64,000 nucleotides of DNA, taken from contig OX381707.1 in the NCBI GenBank assembly GCA_947462335.1, positions 63,527,773 through 63,591,772 on the forward strand. The letters run 5' to 3'. The DNA comes from Harmothoe impar (Eukaryota; Annelida; Polychaeta; Phyllodocida; Polynoidae). Within the stretch, counting starts at the first letter, position 1. Each line of letters starts with the position of its first letter. Below are positions 12,160-24,024 of this stretch, one piece after another. The position numbers and the translations under genes were made by a program. Below the pieces are notes generated by a model that saw nothing but the letters and a program-made list of their open reading frames with translations, made no database searches and was not told where the DNA came from.

Positions 12160-15078
12160 CTATCTCTGTAAGCGTAATTTGGCAAGGTGTAGGGCTCGAA
12201 TATGGGTTAGGGCCTTTGACCTGAAGAGGGATTTATTCGCGGCTAGGCGACATGAGACATTTAGGTTATTCCAGAGGTCTATGCCCCTGTATAAGGGACT
12301 TCTCCTGTAGGTTAACGTGTTACTGGGGGGGTATTGCAAGAGACCAGTGTTTGTGGATCTGGTGACTCTTCCACACGCGGGGGGATTAGAGTATGCAAGA
12401 CCTAGCTCTGCAGGGGACTGGTTAGTACCATTCAGGTATTTATATAATAGTAACAGCAGCTGCAGATCAAAACGAACACTTAGGTAATCTATTTTGGTGT
12501 CTGTGTGTAAATTAAGTACATGGTAGCGCATTTGCAGTCGCAGACTGACGCGTAAACAGCGGTTTTGCATCAGCTGCAGCCGCTTGTGCTGTGACTGAAT
12601 AATACCGTTGTGAAGATAACCACAATATTCAAGTACTGGTAGGATGGTCTGCTTATATACAAGTATTGCAGTAGCTGTGGACATTCTCCTTCCCATTTGA
12701 CCTAACATTTTACATCTGTTTGCAGCTGAGCTTACATTTTTACTAATGGTATACTCCATGGACAGGTTATTATCTATTATGATGCCAAGGTATTCATACT
12801 TATTACAGACACTCAACAATGTGTTTCCCATTCTAATGTTGGGTTTGTAACCATCATTTCTTTTCACATTAAACACTTCGACCTTGGTTTTTTCAGTGTT
12901 GATGCAGAGACCACTTTTGCTAAACCAGTTATATGCATTTGTGGCGTCAATTTGCAGCTTTCTCTCCGCAGCTTCAGCGTTTTGGGCGCTTATAAAGAAG
13001 ACGACATCGTCTGCATACATGATAATTTCGCAATATTCTAGGACATCAGGTAGGGCATTTACAAAACAAATAAATAGGAGGGGGCCCAAGATGGACCCCT
13101 GGGGGACGCCGAATTTTACAGGTAGTAGGGTAGATGAGGAGCCATTACAGACAACTCGTTGGGTTCTATTGCCTAAGTATGCGAATAACCAGTCAGTGAG
13201 CATTGGGGGTAGATCTAGATATTTCATGCGGCTAATTAATTCAAAATGGTGGATGCTATCAAAAGCCTTCCGCACGTCCAGGAAACAGGCCATCAGGGTT
13301 TCATCTCTGTCTTTGGATTGGTAGACCCGATTGACAAACTTGAACACAGCATCATTTGTTCCCCTGGACGCGCGGAAGCCATACTGTGAACTATGCAATT
13401 TTTTACTGTTTTCTAAGTTAGTGTAGATTTTTTCATATACAATACGCTCCATAATTTTGCTGGGGACCGGTAGGAGTGAGATAGGGCGCCAGTTCCCTAT
13501 ATGCCTCAAGTCACCGGATTTAGGCAGCGGTACTACTTTTGCAGATGCCCATTTCTGTGGGAATGCAACGGTTTGTAGGCTGAGTGTGATGATGGATAGT
13601 AATTCTGGTGCAAGCACCAATAGGGCATCCTTCATCACCGAGGTTTGTATATTGTCTATGCCACTGGATTTGTGGACTTCAATAGATTTCACAAGCTTTA
13701 GTACACTTTCATAAGAGACATTAGTTACAGCATCCTCACTGAAGGTGTGAGTCTTACTGGAGGGCTTATTACATTCAGAGACCTTAGGGGCGTCCCCTAG
13801 AGTGTCAAAGAGCTTTTCCCCTATTCCCGAGAAGAAAGCATTAATGTACCCTGGTACATCGCTGCCCTTGACCTCCTGACCATGCTTATGGTGATCTAAT
13901 ACAATATCCGGCTTGTTATCACCGGTTTTGCCAAGTAGGAGGTTTAATTCACGCCAGAATTTAGTAGGATGGGAAGCCAAGTCGGTTAGTTTTTTATTGA
14001 AGTAATTTTCTTCAGATATGCGCGTTTTAAGGTTAATGTCCCTACGGACCTGCTGTGCACATTCTAGGAGATCAGGGTTATGCTCCCCGTCTCTAATGTA
14101 TTCCAGGATGTACTGGTCCCGTTCATGAATTAACTCAAATATGTCCCTAGTCATCCAGGGTTTGTTCCGGTCCTTAAAGGACATGTCCTTGATGGGACAA
14201 TGGGTGTCTAGGTATTCAGTTATGTGTGACTGTAATATGGACCACCTAACATCAACATCATTACTTGCATAGAAAGTTGATAAGTCAATGTGTAGCAGGT
14301 GATCCATGAAATCCGCTTGACTATAATTTCTATAAGAGCGGCCCCTCATCTTTACCATGGTATAGACCTCTTTTGGCTTCTTTTTTATGGCATAGGTGGG
14401 GACATGGTCACTCACAAACAGTGGGAGCGTACCATTATACATGACAATATCGCAATCAGTCGATATGAGATCTATACATGTTCCTCCGTTGCCATTAGGG
14501 TGGGGACGGGTTACATGGTAGATCTGATCATGTAGATTTAAGTCGTTCATGGCCTTGGTGTAGGATTTTGTTTTAGGATCATTGGGCTGGAAAAGGTCTA
14601 TGTTGATGTCACCTATTAGCCAGCGTTCTCGCCCCTCCAGTATTGGGTCCTGACAGATTTCTTTGATGGACTCAATGCACTTGATGTAGCTCCCACTAGG
14701 TGGGCGATACACATGGATGAAGGTGGTGAGACGGTGCTTATCTTTAGTAAAATTTACAACAATAGATTCTATGTCCTCATTGGAACGCTTCAGGGGAGTG
14801 AGTAAGCTACAGAAGGGAGCCATACTATTACATATGTAGATAAGGAGGCCTCCACCGGTTTTATTCACTACCCTGTCATAGCGGAAGAATTGGTAACCAG
14901 CTATGTGTAGTTTATTATCCGGGAAGCCTTCAACTAACCAACTTTCACTAATCGCAAGTACATCAAATAGTTTCACAAGTTTGGATAATTCTCCAAACTT
15001 AAGATTTTGACTACGTATATTATAGTGGCCTATTTTTAGGCCTTTTAGTAGGACAAAGTCCTCATATGTGGTGGTCAT
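12160..15078 (-). CDS. LINE-B ORF2: APE-type endonuclease-reverse transcriptase, 972 aa, intact
   Basis: ORF2 polyprotein for target-primed reverse transcription: it nicks target DNA and copies the element RNA. Residues about 13-235 are an APE-like endonuclease: N in GHYNIRS, catalytic E in ISESWL, GDINIDL near 156-162 and the SDH box at 223-225. A linker of about 270 residues follows. RT covers about 512-760: VVPLPKSGDLRHIGNWRPIS, SQYGFRASRGTNDAVF, catalytic Asp in FLDVRKAFDSIHH (near 600), FGVPQGSILGPLLF (656-669), and YADD at 688-691. The thumb and C-terminal region run to residue 972. The start is a true ATG at 15078 (MTTTYEDF). There is no internal stop or frameshift, and all catalytic residues I can check are present, so this may be a recent, potentially active copy. 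An antisense 146-codon ORF at 12884-13324 is a shadow. Confidence 0.95.
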   Translation of the reverse strand: MTTTYEDFVLLKGLKIGHYNIRSQNLKFGELSKLVKLFDVLAISESWLVEGFPDNKLHIAGYQFFRYDRVVNKTGGGLLIYICNSMAPFCSLLTPLKRSNEDIESIVVNFTKDKHRLTTFIHVYRPPSGSYIKCIESIKEICQDPILEGRERWLIGDINIDLFQPNDPKTKSYTKAMNDLNLHDQIYHVTRPHPNGNGGTCIDLISTDCDIVMYNGTLPLFVSDHVPTYAIKKKPKEVYTMVKMRGRSYRNYSQADFMDHLLHIDLSTFYASNDVDVRWSILQSHITEYLDTHCPIKDMSFKDRNKPWMTRDIFELIHERDQYILEYIRDGEHNPDLLECAQQVRRDINLKTRISEENYFNKKLTDLASHPTKFWRELNLLLGKTGDNKPDIVLDHHKHGQEVKGSDVPGYINAFFSGIGEKLFDTLGDAPKVSECNKPSSKTHTFSEDAVTNVSYESVLKLVKSIEVHKSSGIDNIQTSVMKDALLVLAPELLSIITLSLQTVAFPQKWASAKVVPLPKSGDLRHIGNWRPISLLPVPSKIMERIVYEKIYTNLENSKKLHSSQYGFRASRGTNDAVFKFVNRVYQSKDRDETLMACFLDVRKAFDSIHHFELISRMKYLDLPPMLTDWLFAYLGNRTQRVVCNGSSSTLLPVKFGVPQGSILGPLLFICFVNALPDVLEYCEIIMYADDVVFFISAQNAEAAERKLQIDATNAYNWFSKSGLCINTEKTKVEVFNVKRNDGYKPNIRMGNTLLSVCNKYEYLGIIIDNNLSMEYTISKNVSSAANRCKMLGQMGRRMSTATAILVYKQTILPVLEYCGYLHNGIIQSQHKRLQLMQNRCLRVSLRLQMRYHVLNLHTDTKIDYLSVRFDLQLLLLLYKYLNGTNQSPAELGLAYSNPPACGRVTRSTNTGLLQYPPSNTLTYRRSPLYRGIDLWNNLNVSCRLAANKSLFRSKALTHIRALHLAKLRLQR

Positions 15079-15496
15079 TTTTAAGGTATGATTTCACCTT
15101 GCTATATAGGAAGTGACCAGAGCGGGGGTATATGTGTGCTGAGGGACAGTGATATAAACAGCGAGAGTGGCGGCACAGGGGCTGCACATACGTGTAGGAC
15201 AGAGAGAGGGGGCGGTGTCACGAGCACCAGTCTCCTATATGCGTAGGGTACGTCGCGGTCGAGAAGAGTGGCCTTGAGAAAGGCCGTTGGGGTTTGTTAT
15301 ATGTCTTTGTAACTGTAGGTGCGTGACTGCTTGACTGGTAGGAGAGCTGTCTCCCCAAACTAACTCGAGGTATAATTATCGTGATCCATAGATTAGATTA
15401 ACTAAAAGAGATAATTAATAATTAATACTGAATAATTAATTGCTAAGCTTCGGTCGCGGAGATCTTCATATTAAAGTTTCGATGGTAAGCGGACGA

Positions 15497-15665
15497 CGCG
15501 GGGGGAAGGGGAGGGGGGGGATGCCGGGGGGGGGGGGGGGGCAGTTGGGGGTTGGGGGGGGAGAGGCGGGGGGTAGTGGGTGTGGAAGGGAGGGCGGGGG
15601 GGGGGTGGGTTGGTGGGGGGGGGGGGGGTGTAGATTGGTTGGTTGGTGGGGTGGGGTATAGGACG
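15497..15665 (+). repeat. G-rich low-complexity tract
   Basis: About 170 bp dominated by G runs of 4-15 with interspersed T/A, including GGGTGGGG and GGTTGGTTGGTGGGG. It has strong G-quadruplex potential on the + strand, which is antisense to LINE-B. ORFs predicted on both strands (Gly- or Pro-rich) are compositional. The length of the G runs may be affected by sequencing error. Confidence 0.85.
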
Positions 15666-15943
15666 GTGGTGGGTAGGGCTGACAGTGCCAGATGTATGGC
15701 GGGCGTAGTAGGGGAGGATGTTAGTAATGGGGAGGGATGGGGGTGGTTAGTGATCAGCATAGCACAGCATCATAATTGGCCGCATCAAACAAGATGTTCA
15801 GTCATGGATGCTGGTCCAGTAATCGTATTTTTAGATAACTAAGTGGTTTGGAAAGTAGTGGGCGGCGAGTTGGGAGGGATTTGTAGCCATTTGAGCCCAG
15901 CATCGTGAGTGGCCGCATCAGACAAGATACTTGGTCTTAGATG

Positions 15944-16360
15944 CTGGTCTAATAACGATAATAATATTGGGAGAGACAGTCCTGGTAATAACACAGGGAG
16001 TGAGTAAGAATAACAATGGTAACAGTGATAATATTGAGACATCACTGGTTGTGATGTAGCATGTAGCATGGGTCACAGTGGAATTAGTATTCCTAGTACT
16101 AGACTATCATGGCCTTAGCCGTGTCATAGCACACTAGTGTTACAATGCTACATGTTGGTCTAGTAATAATAATGATACTGGGAAAGAACACAGCCCTGGT
16201 AACAGCACAGGGAGTGTGAAAGAATAACAATAGTAACAATGATAATACTGATAACGAGACATCATTAGTTGCGATGTAGCAATGGTCACAGTGGAATTAA
16301 TTTTCCTAGTACTAGACTATCAAGGCCTTAGCCGTGTCATAGCACACTGGTATTAGCATG
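15944..16360. repeat. About 210-bp tandem duplication upstream of LINE-B ORF2
   Basis: Two head-to-tail units start at about 15944 and 16155. They share GGTAACAGTGATAAT-type segments, AGAATAACAATRGTAACA, GGTCACAGTGGAATTA, CCTAGTACTAGACTATCA and GGCCTTAGCCGTGTCATAG. A shorter phrase, (G)CCGCATCARACAAGAT, recurs at about 15780, 15910 and 16562. On the LINE-B strand this array lies 5' of the EN-RT ORF, where it could be promoter-like or inter-ORF sequence. Confidence 0.85.
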
Positions 16361-16600
16361 CTACATAGCTACAGTGGTTAGTATGTGTGCATTATACGGT
16401 AGAGAGCAGAGGGTCGGCAGTGACCACCATGGACATTAGGCCATCTAGTCACTGACTCCCTCTGTTAAGCTCAATGAGCTGAAGCCGACAGTTACAGATG
16501 TATACTAAATGAGCGTCGTATGAGTGCTGCTTCAGTGCCATGAGAATGCTGGTACTAGTGTTGTCCGCATCAGACAAGATGTATGGTACAACCTATGTAA

Positions 16601-19600
16601 CATTCCTCAGGGCTGCACCCGGGGGCGCTCGCAGTCGCGATATCATCAAGTGAGTCACATGGGTTATGCAAGTCATATAGGCGTCATATAGGTGTCAGTA
16701 CAGTCTGTAAGGTCCACCTTGTTGGTTATATTACTTAGCATACTCTGTCAACCCTACATATCCCGAAACATTATACTGTGGTATCTGACAACATCCTATG
16801 AGTGGATGGTGCTCTTTGGGATATTAGTATATCCTCCCTCCCACATACAATAGGCCACTGAGATATTCATACATCCCCCTCCTGTTCTCTCATCTTTCTA
16901 CACCTTTTTATCTCTGACATTTATTATTTATCTATTAATATAATGTATGTGTTGTTGATAAATTTGCTCCATGGGATCTCATTGGAACAACTTATGACTA
17001 TTGTCTGTACTTTGCTCAATGTTTGTCCTGCTGTTTTACAGAGATTGTATACAGCCACCATAATGTATAACCATGATGAGTCGCGTCGCAGCCATTACCT
17101 ACATCAGTCCTGATGAAGATTTACTGTGCATGCCATTTTAAGATGTCTGTCTGCTCTGTTATCTCTGATTGGCTGGGACATTATCTACAGGAGGTTGGCC
17201 TGAGATAATGCTGAGAAAAAAGCTTATGTTCTACAGTCATTATGTATCCTTGGTTATCACTTACTATTTCCACTAGGTACACATTAGATAAAGGCATGCT
17301 TGGGTAATAAAGTGTATTATGTATTAGAGAATGAATTTCATACGTTGTATCTATTAGTTATGCTGCATTAGGCAATATAACCGAGATATTAGCCATCAGC
17401 TATTATCTACTGTACATGATCTGCAAACCGCCCATACTCTATTGGTGTTAATCATGCACAGAAAATATGGATTCCAGCATATTGGGCAAGGTTTTAAGCA
17501 GTGTGAACTACATAGGATGACCTTCATCCCTATCAACCCCATAAGTCATGTAGTTCATCAAATGGTATAGAACTAATCCAGTTTCACTACAATGCTCTGC
17601 TGTATAAAAGGCCACACATCTTGATTCTCCAACATTGCTTTGAAATAAGATTTACTGTGGGGCTTGTACAAACAATCAATCTTTAAAAAGGCACTGCTCT
17701 AGGCATGGCCGTATGTGCAAGTGAAATGATAACAGAAACCTTATTTTGAGACAAAAGCCAGAGAAGGGTTTCTTTTGCAGAAAACAACACTTTCACATGC
17801 CTTTAGAATTAACCTACTATTCGACTGAGTACTATGTTGTTTTTACAAAGCCTCATAGATATAACAGTAAAGCATAGGATTTGAGCTGAAATATCAAGAC
17901 CACATGCAAATTCCATATGCAAGATCTACATGCATGCACTATTATCACAGGAGAAGAAATTGTTATTTCTGCAAGTTATACACTGTATATTCCCTTTATA
18001 ATATGGAGAGATGCATAAAGCCACAGGAGATCAAGGTTAGAATTTGGCCACAGAGAGTATAATATCATTTCATGTCAATATCAATAACCGTGTCCCACTC
18101 GACTCCACTGCATATATTAGGGTAAATCAATCCCCAGTGTTTTCAAGTGAAATATTCTGCAGATATCCAAAACATTAAAAAGTGGGAATCTGAATTAAGA
18201 TAGTGTGAGATGAGCTCCTGAAATTGATTTGGGGAAAGTGAATTTCTGACATGAAAGAATAATCACCCAATGTATTTAAAAGATCCATATCCTTTCCAAT
18301 CAACAAAGTTGATACCACAAGATTCGTCAAACATGGTACTACATCATGATTTTAGTCTAATACTGTGATACATCGAGATATAGATCTTACGTGGATGGAT
18401 ACTATTTTGGCTAGATCCTCTAACTCTACTAGTCTCTCCTTCTGATCTAGCACAGCACGCTTTAAAAGCCTCTCCTCCTGAAGCATTCCCTGAAGTATGT
18501 TTCACCAAAAATGGAATATTGTAGTGGCCTATTGTAATCTACAGCAAAAGGTAGTATAGATTCTTTGTTATATTTTGAACTTGTTTGACAAATGTGGCCT
18601 GGTCATACAGTGCAACATAAGGCCTATTTTCTTTCTATACAATACATATACCTAGTCATGAATTACTTATAATTTCAATGAATCTTTAATCAACAGCTGA
18701 TTAAGGCAACCAGCATTTTTGTCAAAAAGGAAGGGCAAATCTAAACTGTTTCGGGAACACAGTCTCCTAAATGTATGCTGTGGCAGTGAATACTGGTCTA
18801 AAGTTTGAGTTTCCAAAGCATTTAGAATGTCCACCATGAGGGCTTTACAAATATTCACCAATAAATTATTCGTTCTTTACATAATCTGTTTTCCATTCTC
18901 CAATAACACCTTTTTTTTTCTTTTTTTCTTGAGTGTCAGACTATTTTAAAATATATGGTATCAATATACTCCTGGATGATAAATACAATGCAATTAGTCT
19001 CCCCTACTGAACATCTGTTGAAGCATACAGGCAGGAATAATTGGCAGCATCCATTTCCCACATAACCGGAAAGTTTACTTCATGACCGGACGTAGGTGTG
19101 GGACTTCAGAGACTGACACACCTGTAGTCATTTTCATTCTAAAGTTTCTTAGAAGTGTTGCTTTTAACTGTTTAAAAGTAGTTAAATGCAAATGACGGAT
19201 GAGGTCTTCTTTTGAGAGTGCTCATAAATTGATCACAGGGGGATGGCATCTGAATGATTTTGACCCTTCCTGGGGGGGGGGGCAATTACGCCCCTTGCAA
19301 GCAAAAATAAAGCCCACAAAATAGTATAGTTCAAAGGGGGGCGCGCAAAAGATTTCCGCTCTTCCATATGCGATCTCACCACCCCCTGGTAATTAATAAA
19401 AGAACACCCCCTGGTAATTAATAAGTGAACACTCCCTTAACAATCTTATTACTAGGATAGTCAAATAAACTGATATTTAGTGCCGCTATTTGGATATTAA
19501 GGTCTGTGGTTATCATGAGGCACGATATTGCTTATAGTAAGATACATCATAAGAAAAGAAGGAAGGTGGGATGTATGCAAGAAGCTGAATTTTCCATCTA

Positions 19601-20888
19601 AGTTACATTCAAAGATACAAATTCTTATTATTATAATTACATGATTCCTGTCACAGATGTCATTTCTGTTGAATTACAAACTACTAGATGTGTCTTGGAT
19701 AGATTAAGCGCCACCAGCTATATTACATCTTTCCATCACTCTGGCTCCTGATTGTGAAGTGAATAGTCAGCGGACAACTTTTGCATGATAATCCTATTTC
19801 TTGCGTAGCTCCTTTTTCTCCTGCCCTAGTGACAACTGAGGATGTGGATTGCCATTGGGGAGGACACAGAGTCGAAAGCGAAGAGGGAAATGGAATTAGG
19901 AAGTTGTCATTTTGATATGAGCCATCCTCTAATATCATCACTCGATTGATCATGACTTGTGGCAGAGACACAAAGGATCTGATTCTAAAATGAATTCTAT
20001 TGCCCCTCATAGACTATTTTGATTATCGAAATTCTATTTTTCAACAGAAAAGTTTTCCAAGATTATAATAGTTTCGGTGGCTGAGAATTTGCAATTCCGA
20101 TTTTAATCATTCTGCACCACAATCTCCTACAGGGGCGGCTTTCTCATATGCAACAGTTATTGCCTAATATTTCTTAGAAACTCTCTTGTAGTTGAAGAGT
20201 AAAAGCAGGAATTGAGCAATTCGAAATATTTGCAGAAGGTGAGAAATGCTTTGATCACTGCTGTGCTATCACACGTGCTTCAGATTTCGTGTACAACAAC
20301 AATTTGTGATAGCGTTTAGAACTACTTAATGGGCAAAATCGTGTAATCATCTCCTGCCAAATCACATTGTTGGGCTCAAAGTCCATTATCAGATTTTAAT
20401 CATTCTCACGATTCTTTCTCAAACCCTAATAATGGCTGGAGATTACAGTTGCTGTCTTGAAGAATCCAAAGTGTAATACAATATTCAACCAAAAGCACTT
20501 TGGAATCTTAAGAGGAGATTATAAATAACCATATTCCTTTGATAATATGAGTCTAAACTTCAAAACTGAATTTTGGGTGCATGAGGATAAAGGATGCTTC
20601 GTTCGCCTATCTATATAGAATTTAGTCCCTTATAAGTCAATGATGCATGTGTCATTCTGTTTTTTCTTCATTCTGTTTATCCATACATTTCTATTGACAA
20701 TTGACAAGTAGCGATCGGCAAATGTACGGTCCACTGGCCATCCATATGGGCACTAGACCAGACTAGACCTGCACATGAACAACTTCGGTCTAGTTTCAGA
20801 TGACTAGGGCACTCCCGGAATTTGCGCCCAAACCCGGCCTATGCCTAGTTGAAAGTCGGTGACGGGGTGCTGAAGCAGATGGACAAGG
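16601..20888. other. Unrecognised DNA
   Basis: No gene, RNA gene or complete element recognised. About 17690-17800 is a diverged copy of 26565-26680 (shared AAATGATA, ACAAARGCCAGAG and GGTTTCTTT). A G run interrupts 19268-19281. ORFs at 18667-18861 and 19723-20010 (minus) have no recognisable motif. Confidence 0.5.
19380..19429. repeat. 25-bp tandem repeat, two units
   Basis: CACCCCCTGGTAATTAATAA followed by AAGAA, then the same unit ending GTGAA, head to tail. Confidence 0.85.
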
Positions 20889-21155
20889 ACACTGAGAGGG
20901 AGAGGGAGCGAAGGGTATGTCAGGGGAGGGGATGGAGAGGGGGGAGGGGAAGGGAGAGGGAGAGGGGAGAGGCCGGGGAGAGGGGAGAGGGGAGGGGAAG
21001 GTATGTCAGAGGAGGACAGGGTATGTCAGGAGAGAGGGGAGGAGAGGGTATGTTAAAGGAGGACAGGGTATGTCAGTGGAAGGAAGAGGAGAGGGCAGGG
21101 TATGCCCGAGGAGGACATTGTATGTCAGGGAGGAGGGGGAGAGGGGAGGCGACGA
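20889..21155. repeat. GA-rich minisatellite
   Basis: Purine-rich sequence in which GAGGACAGGGTATGTCAG-type motifs recur among AGGGGAGAGGGG runs, at least five times with irregular spacing of 35-55 bp. The overlapping Arg/Gly/Glu-rich ORFs on the + strand come from composition and are not called. Confidence 0.85.
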
Positions 21156-21169
21156 GGATATATAAACAC

Positions 21170-23821
21170 GTCATGGGAACAGTACCATTTTGCACAACTC
21201 ACATCAGATTATTCTGTTAAAGCATGATTCTGAGTATAGGCATTGTCAATTGACTTGCCTTTGACAAATTCACTGTAAGTTTGAGTCTACGTTAAAATGG
21301 CCTGCATCTGAATAATATTGTAATGGTAATTCACAACACATTCTCCCAAGGTCCTCTTTCAAGTAGAAAAGTCAAAAATGTCTGGTGTCTGAGTCCTTTC
21401 AAACAGATGGCAATGTTTGTGTCATAATATTAGGTCAGGTCGTCTACAGCATTCTTCATTCTAGATATAAGATCTACTGTATGTGATGAATGACTATACC
21501 AAATATAGCACATCTATAACCTGTTGAGTGAGGCATCCCCTCAGTGTTCAAAGTGTAGAAGGGCAGACACTAACAGGCTCAGATGTGTCAGACAGACTAG
21601 AGGAGGATCTTACATTCACTTTACAGTGTATCTTCTGGTGGACTTATTCTATGAATACTGCAGGCAAGATTTGCTGTGCAACTGCTGCTGGCTATAAGCT
21701 AGACTTCAACGTTAACAGTTTTAGCTCCTCTTGGAAGCATAATGGACCTTTAATATATTACATTAAATTATAATTAACATAATATTCCCCGACATTCTGT
21801 ATGACAAACGTTGCACTATGATTAAGTCACAACTCAATTCTGATTTCACTTCAGCTAGGTAGAAAAAATATCATATGATATTGTTCACATGATATCCCAA
21901 AGAAAAAAGTCATGCTAGATATCAACGCCAGTACTAGACTATATCAGGGAGGAACCCAACAATAGGTGTAGCCTGTTCGAGGTCTTTATCGAGGTTTTTT
22001 ATAAATTATATGGACTCTATTGACACAGCATGTATGAGGACAGTAGGGGATCATGTATATATAATGTATCATGCAGTGGGGAGTGGGTGGTCCCACTAGT
22101 ACACTTCGTGTATATGAAAAATAGATGATATGTAGTGAGACATGAGGCCTTGGGGTGCCCGTCCTGTATAAGTGCCAGGGTATAGGGAGATCGAGATTAA
22201 TATGGGTTTAATATGCGCTTATATGGGCCGTTATTCTGAACTTGATTATACTTCTAATTTTCCTGTTTAACATTATTAAACACTGCACATGATGTATAAC
22301 CCATAATACTCACACATGTTGCTCATCCCTATCGTCATTAGTGCACAGTATACTTAAGACCTCTTTAGATATTAAAATAGCAGTCATACATAAAACATAT
22401 TTGAAAACTCCTACATGACTAATTTGTCTAATTGCAATGATGTGCGAGATTATCTCTTAATTACCTTTCTTTTTACAGCAGACCTGTCACCCAGGACCTT
22501 CATTGCAGAGCTCTGAAGCATGTACTTGAGACAATAATAGAACCTAATTATCACCACTCTTTCTTGGAGTCTTCATTACGTAAAGTCTTGCTGACTAATT
22601 ATAGCTATCGCAGCTTCTTTCTTGACTTATCCCTACTGCATTTCATGCTTGAATTGTTTGATCTGTATCATTGTATGGCGTCTGAATGCCAGCAGGCACT
22701 GATGCATTGGTGCACGGAATACACTCATTCGTGAGAAAATGATAAATATTGTTACGATTCAGCAATGTCCGCCATCATTGAACAGTCCTTGTTATCCATT
22801 TCAATTGAAAGAATTCTCAAATTATTTCATTGGATTTTTATACTTGACTGCTGAGTCATTTTGATGACCATTTTAGGCCTTTGTTATTGTGAAGATATTG
22901 TTTTTCTCATAATATAAGTTAAATTCAGTTTGCATAATATATATTGTCTTTTCAGTCTTACGTGATGCTGTGGTGCCTCTATTATTCCTGGATCTTAAAG
23001 CTCTGCTCTAGCGAAGGGGATTAGGTTTGTGGGGAAAGTATTGGACATGATACCTTCCAAATATGAACAGGATCTCATCCCTGGTTAAGCTTGGTTTCAT
23101 GAATGCTTAAAATAACATAGAAGGAAACTGTGGAAATTTGCAGCAGAATTAATCAAATCTTCATTATATTTCATAATTTATTGCCTGCAGTCCTTTGTAG
23201 CTTTTGCTGTTCGGTTTGGTCAAGCTGCATGTAGAAGGAGAACATTTTAATACTTTAGTGATTGAAGGGCTAAATACAATCGTGTAAACAGGATCTATAA
23301 AAGGAATGACCTTGGACGATAGGGAATATCAATCAGAAAGTATATGTGATGACTAATAACATGTCTTATCTCGAATACAGATTACGTAGGTTGTGTGGCA
23401 GAGCTCAAAGTTGAGAGCGGCAACATTACAAAATATATTTATAAACATGTTGTTTGAAATTTGATGGATACTTTTTCTATAATTCTCGTTATGCTATACA
23501 GGCAAAACATAATGTAGTAAATGTTTTGAAAGCCAACCTCCCTGAGCAAGGCTATGGCATCCGGCAAAACTTTTGACTAGTATTCTCAAATAGTACAGAA
23601 TATGGTTGGAATCAATCTGGATGTTTTCATCCGGTAGTAAGAACGATTGACCAGATTCACTTGTAAACTGGATGCTATCATGATTGTTGGTTGTAAAGTC
23701 TATTTGCTGAGCCCCCCCCCCCCTCCTTGATTTTTAGGTCAACCCCCGGTCTGACGTGTACATTATGAGAATAATGTGCTTTGCTTTGAGACTTCTGGGG
23801 GCTACACATAATGATAAGAAC
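21170..23821. other. Unrecognised DNA
   Basis: No gene recognised. About 22455-22615 is the partner of the diverged repeat at 10560-10735. A C run lies at 23711-23723. Confidence 0.5.
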
Positions 23822-24024
23822 TACCGTAAAACTTGGCGTATAAGATACGGCTAGTGAGATCGCAGGTGCGGTTTATAGAATCGGTCAGGGTGTGGCTTAT
23901 AAACGAGTTTATGGAACAGCACTAAAGTGACCGTATTCAGATTGTTAGTGCGGCTTATAGGATCGGCCCAATGTTGGGGTGCGCCTAATACTTGAGTTAG
24001 GCTTATGTGCAAGGTATTATGGTA
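23822..24024. mobile_element. Degenerate MITE, TACCGTAAAAC family
   Basis: About 200 bp. The left end is TACCGTAAAACTTGGCGTATAA. The right end reads GGCTTATGTGCAAGGTATTATGGTA, its inverted but diverged counterpart. The interior repeats phrases such as GCGGCTTATAGGATCGG. It is an older relative of the element at 57349-57569. No coding capacity. Confidence 0.75.

Larger units (their letters stand above)
11930..16600 (-). mobile_element. LINE-B: CR1/L2-like LINE with intact EN-RT ORF
   Basis: A minus-strand non-LTR retrotransposon built around the complete 972-codon ORF at 12160-15078. The 3' UTR runs to about 11.9 kb; its exact end and target duplication were not found. Upstream of the ATG, about 1.5 kb of non-coding sequence contains a G-rich tract and a tandem duplication, an arrangement echoed by the spacer of LINE-C. 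No ORF1 is visible farther upstream, so the copy is probably 5'-truncated within the region that separates ORF1 from ORF2. Both outer coordinates are estimates. Confidence 0.7.

Noticed and set aside
12884..13324. 146-codon + strand ORF
   Set aside because: Antisense to the LINE-B RT palm; no independent domain.
15440..15842. Gly-rich and Pro-rich ORFs
   Set aside because: Composition artefact of the G-run tract on opposite strands; no domain.
20849..21220. Arg/Gly/Glu-rich + strand ORFs
   Set aside because: Reading frames through a GA minisatellite; no start context or domain.
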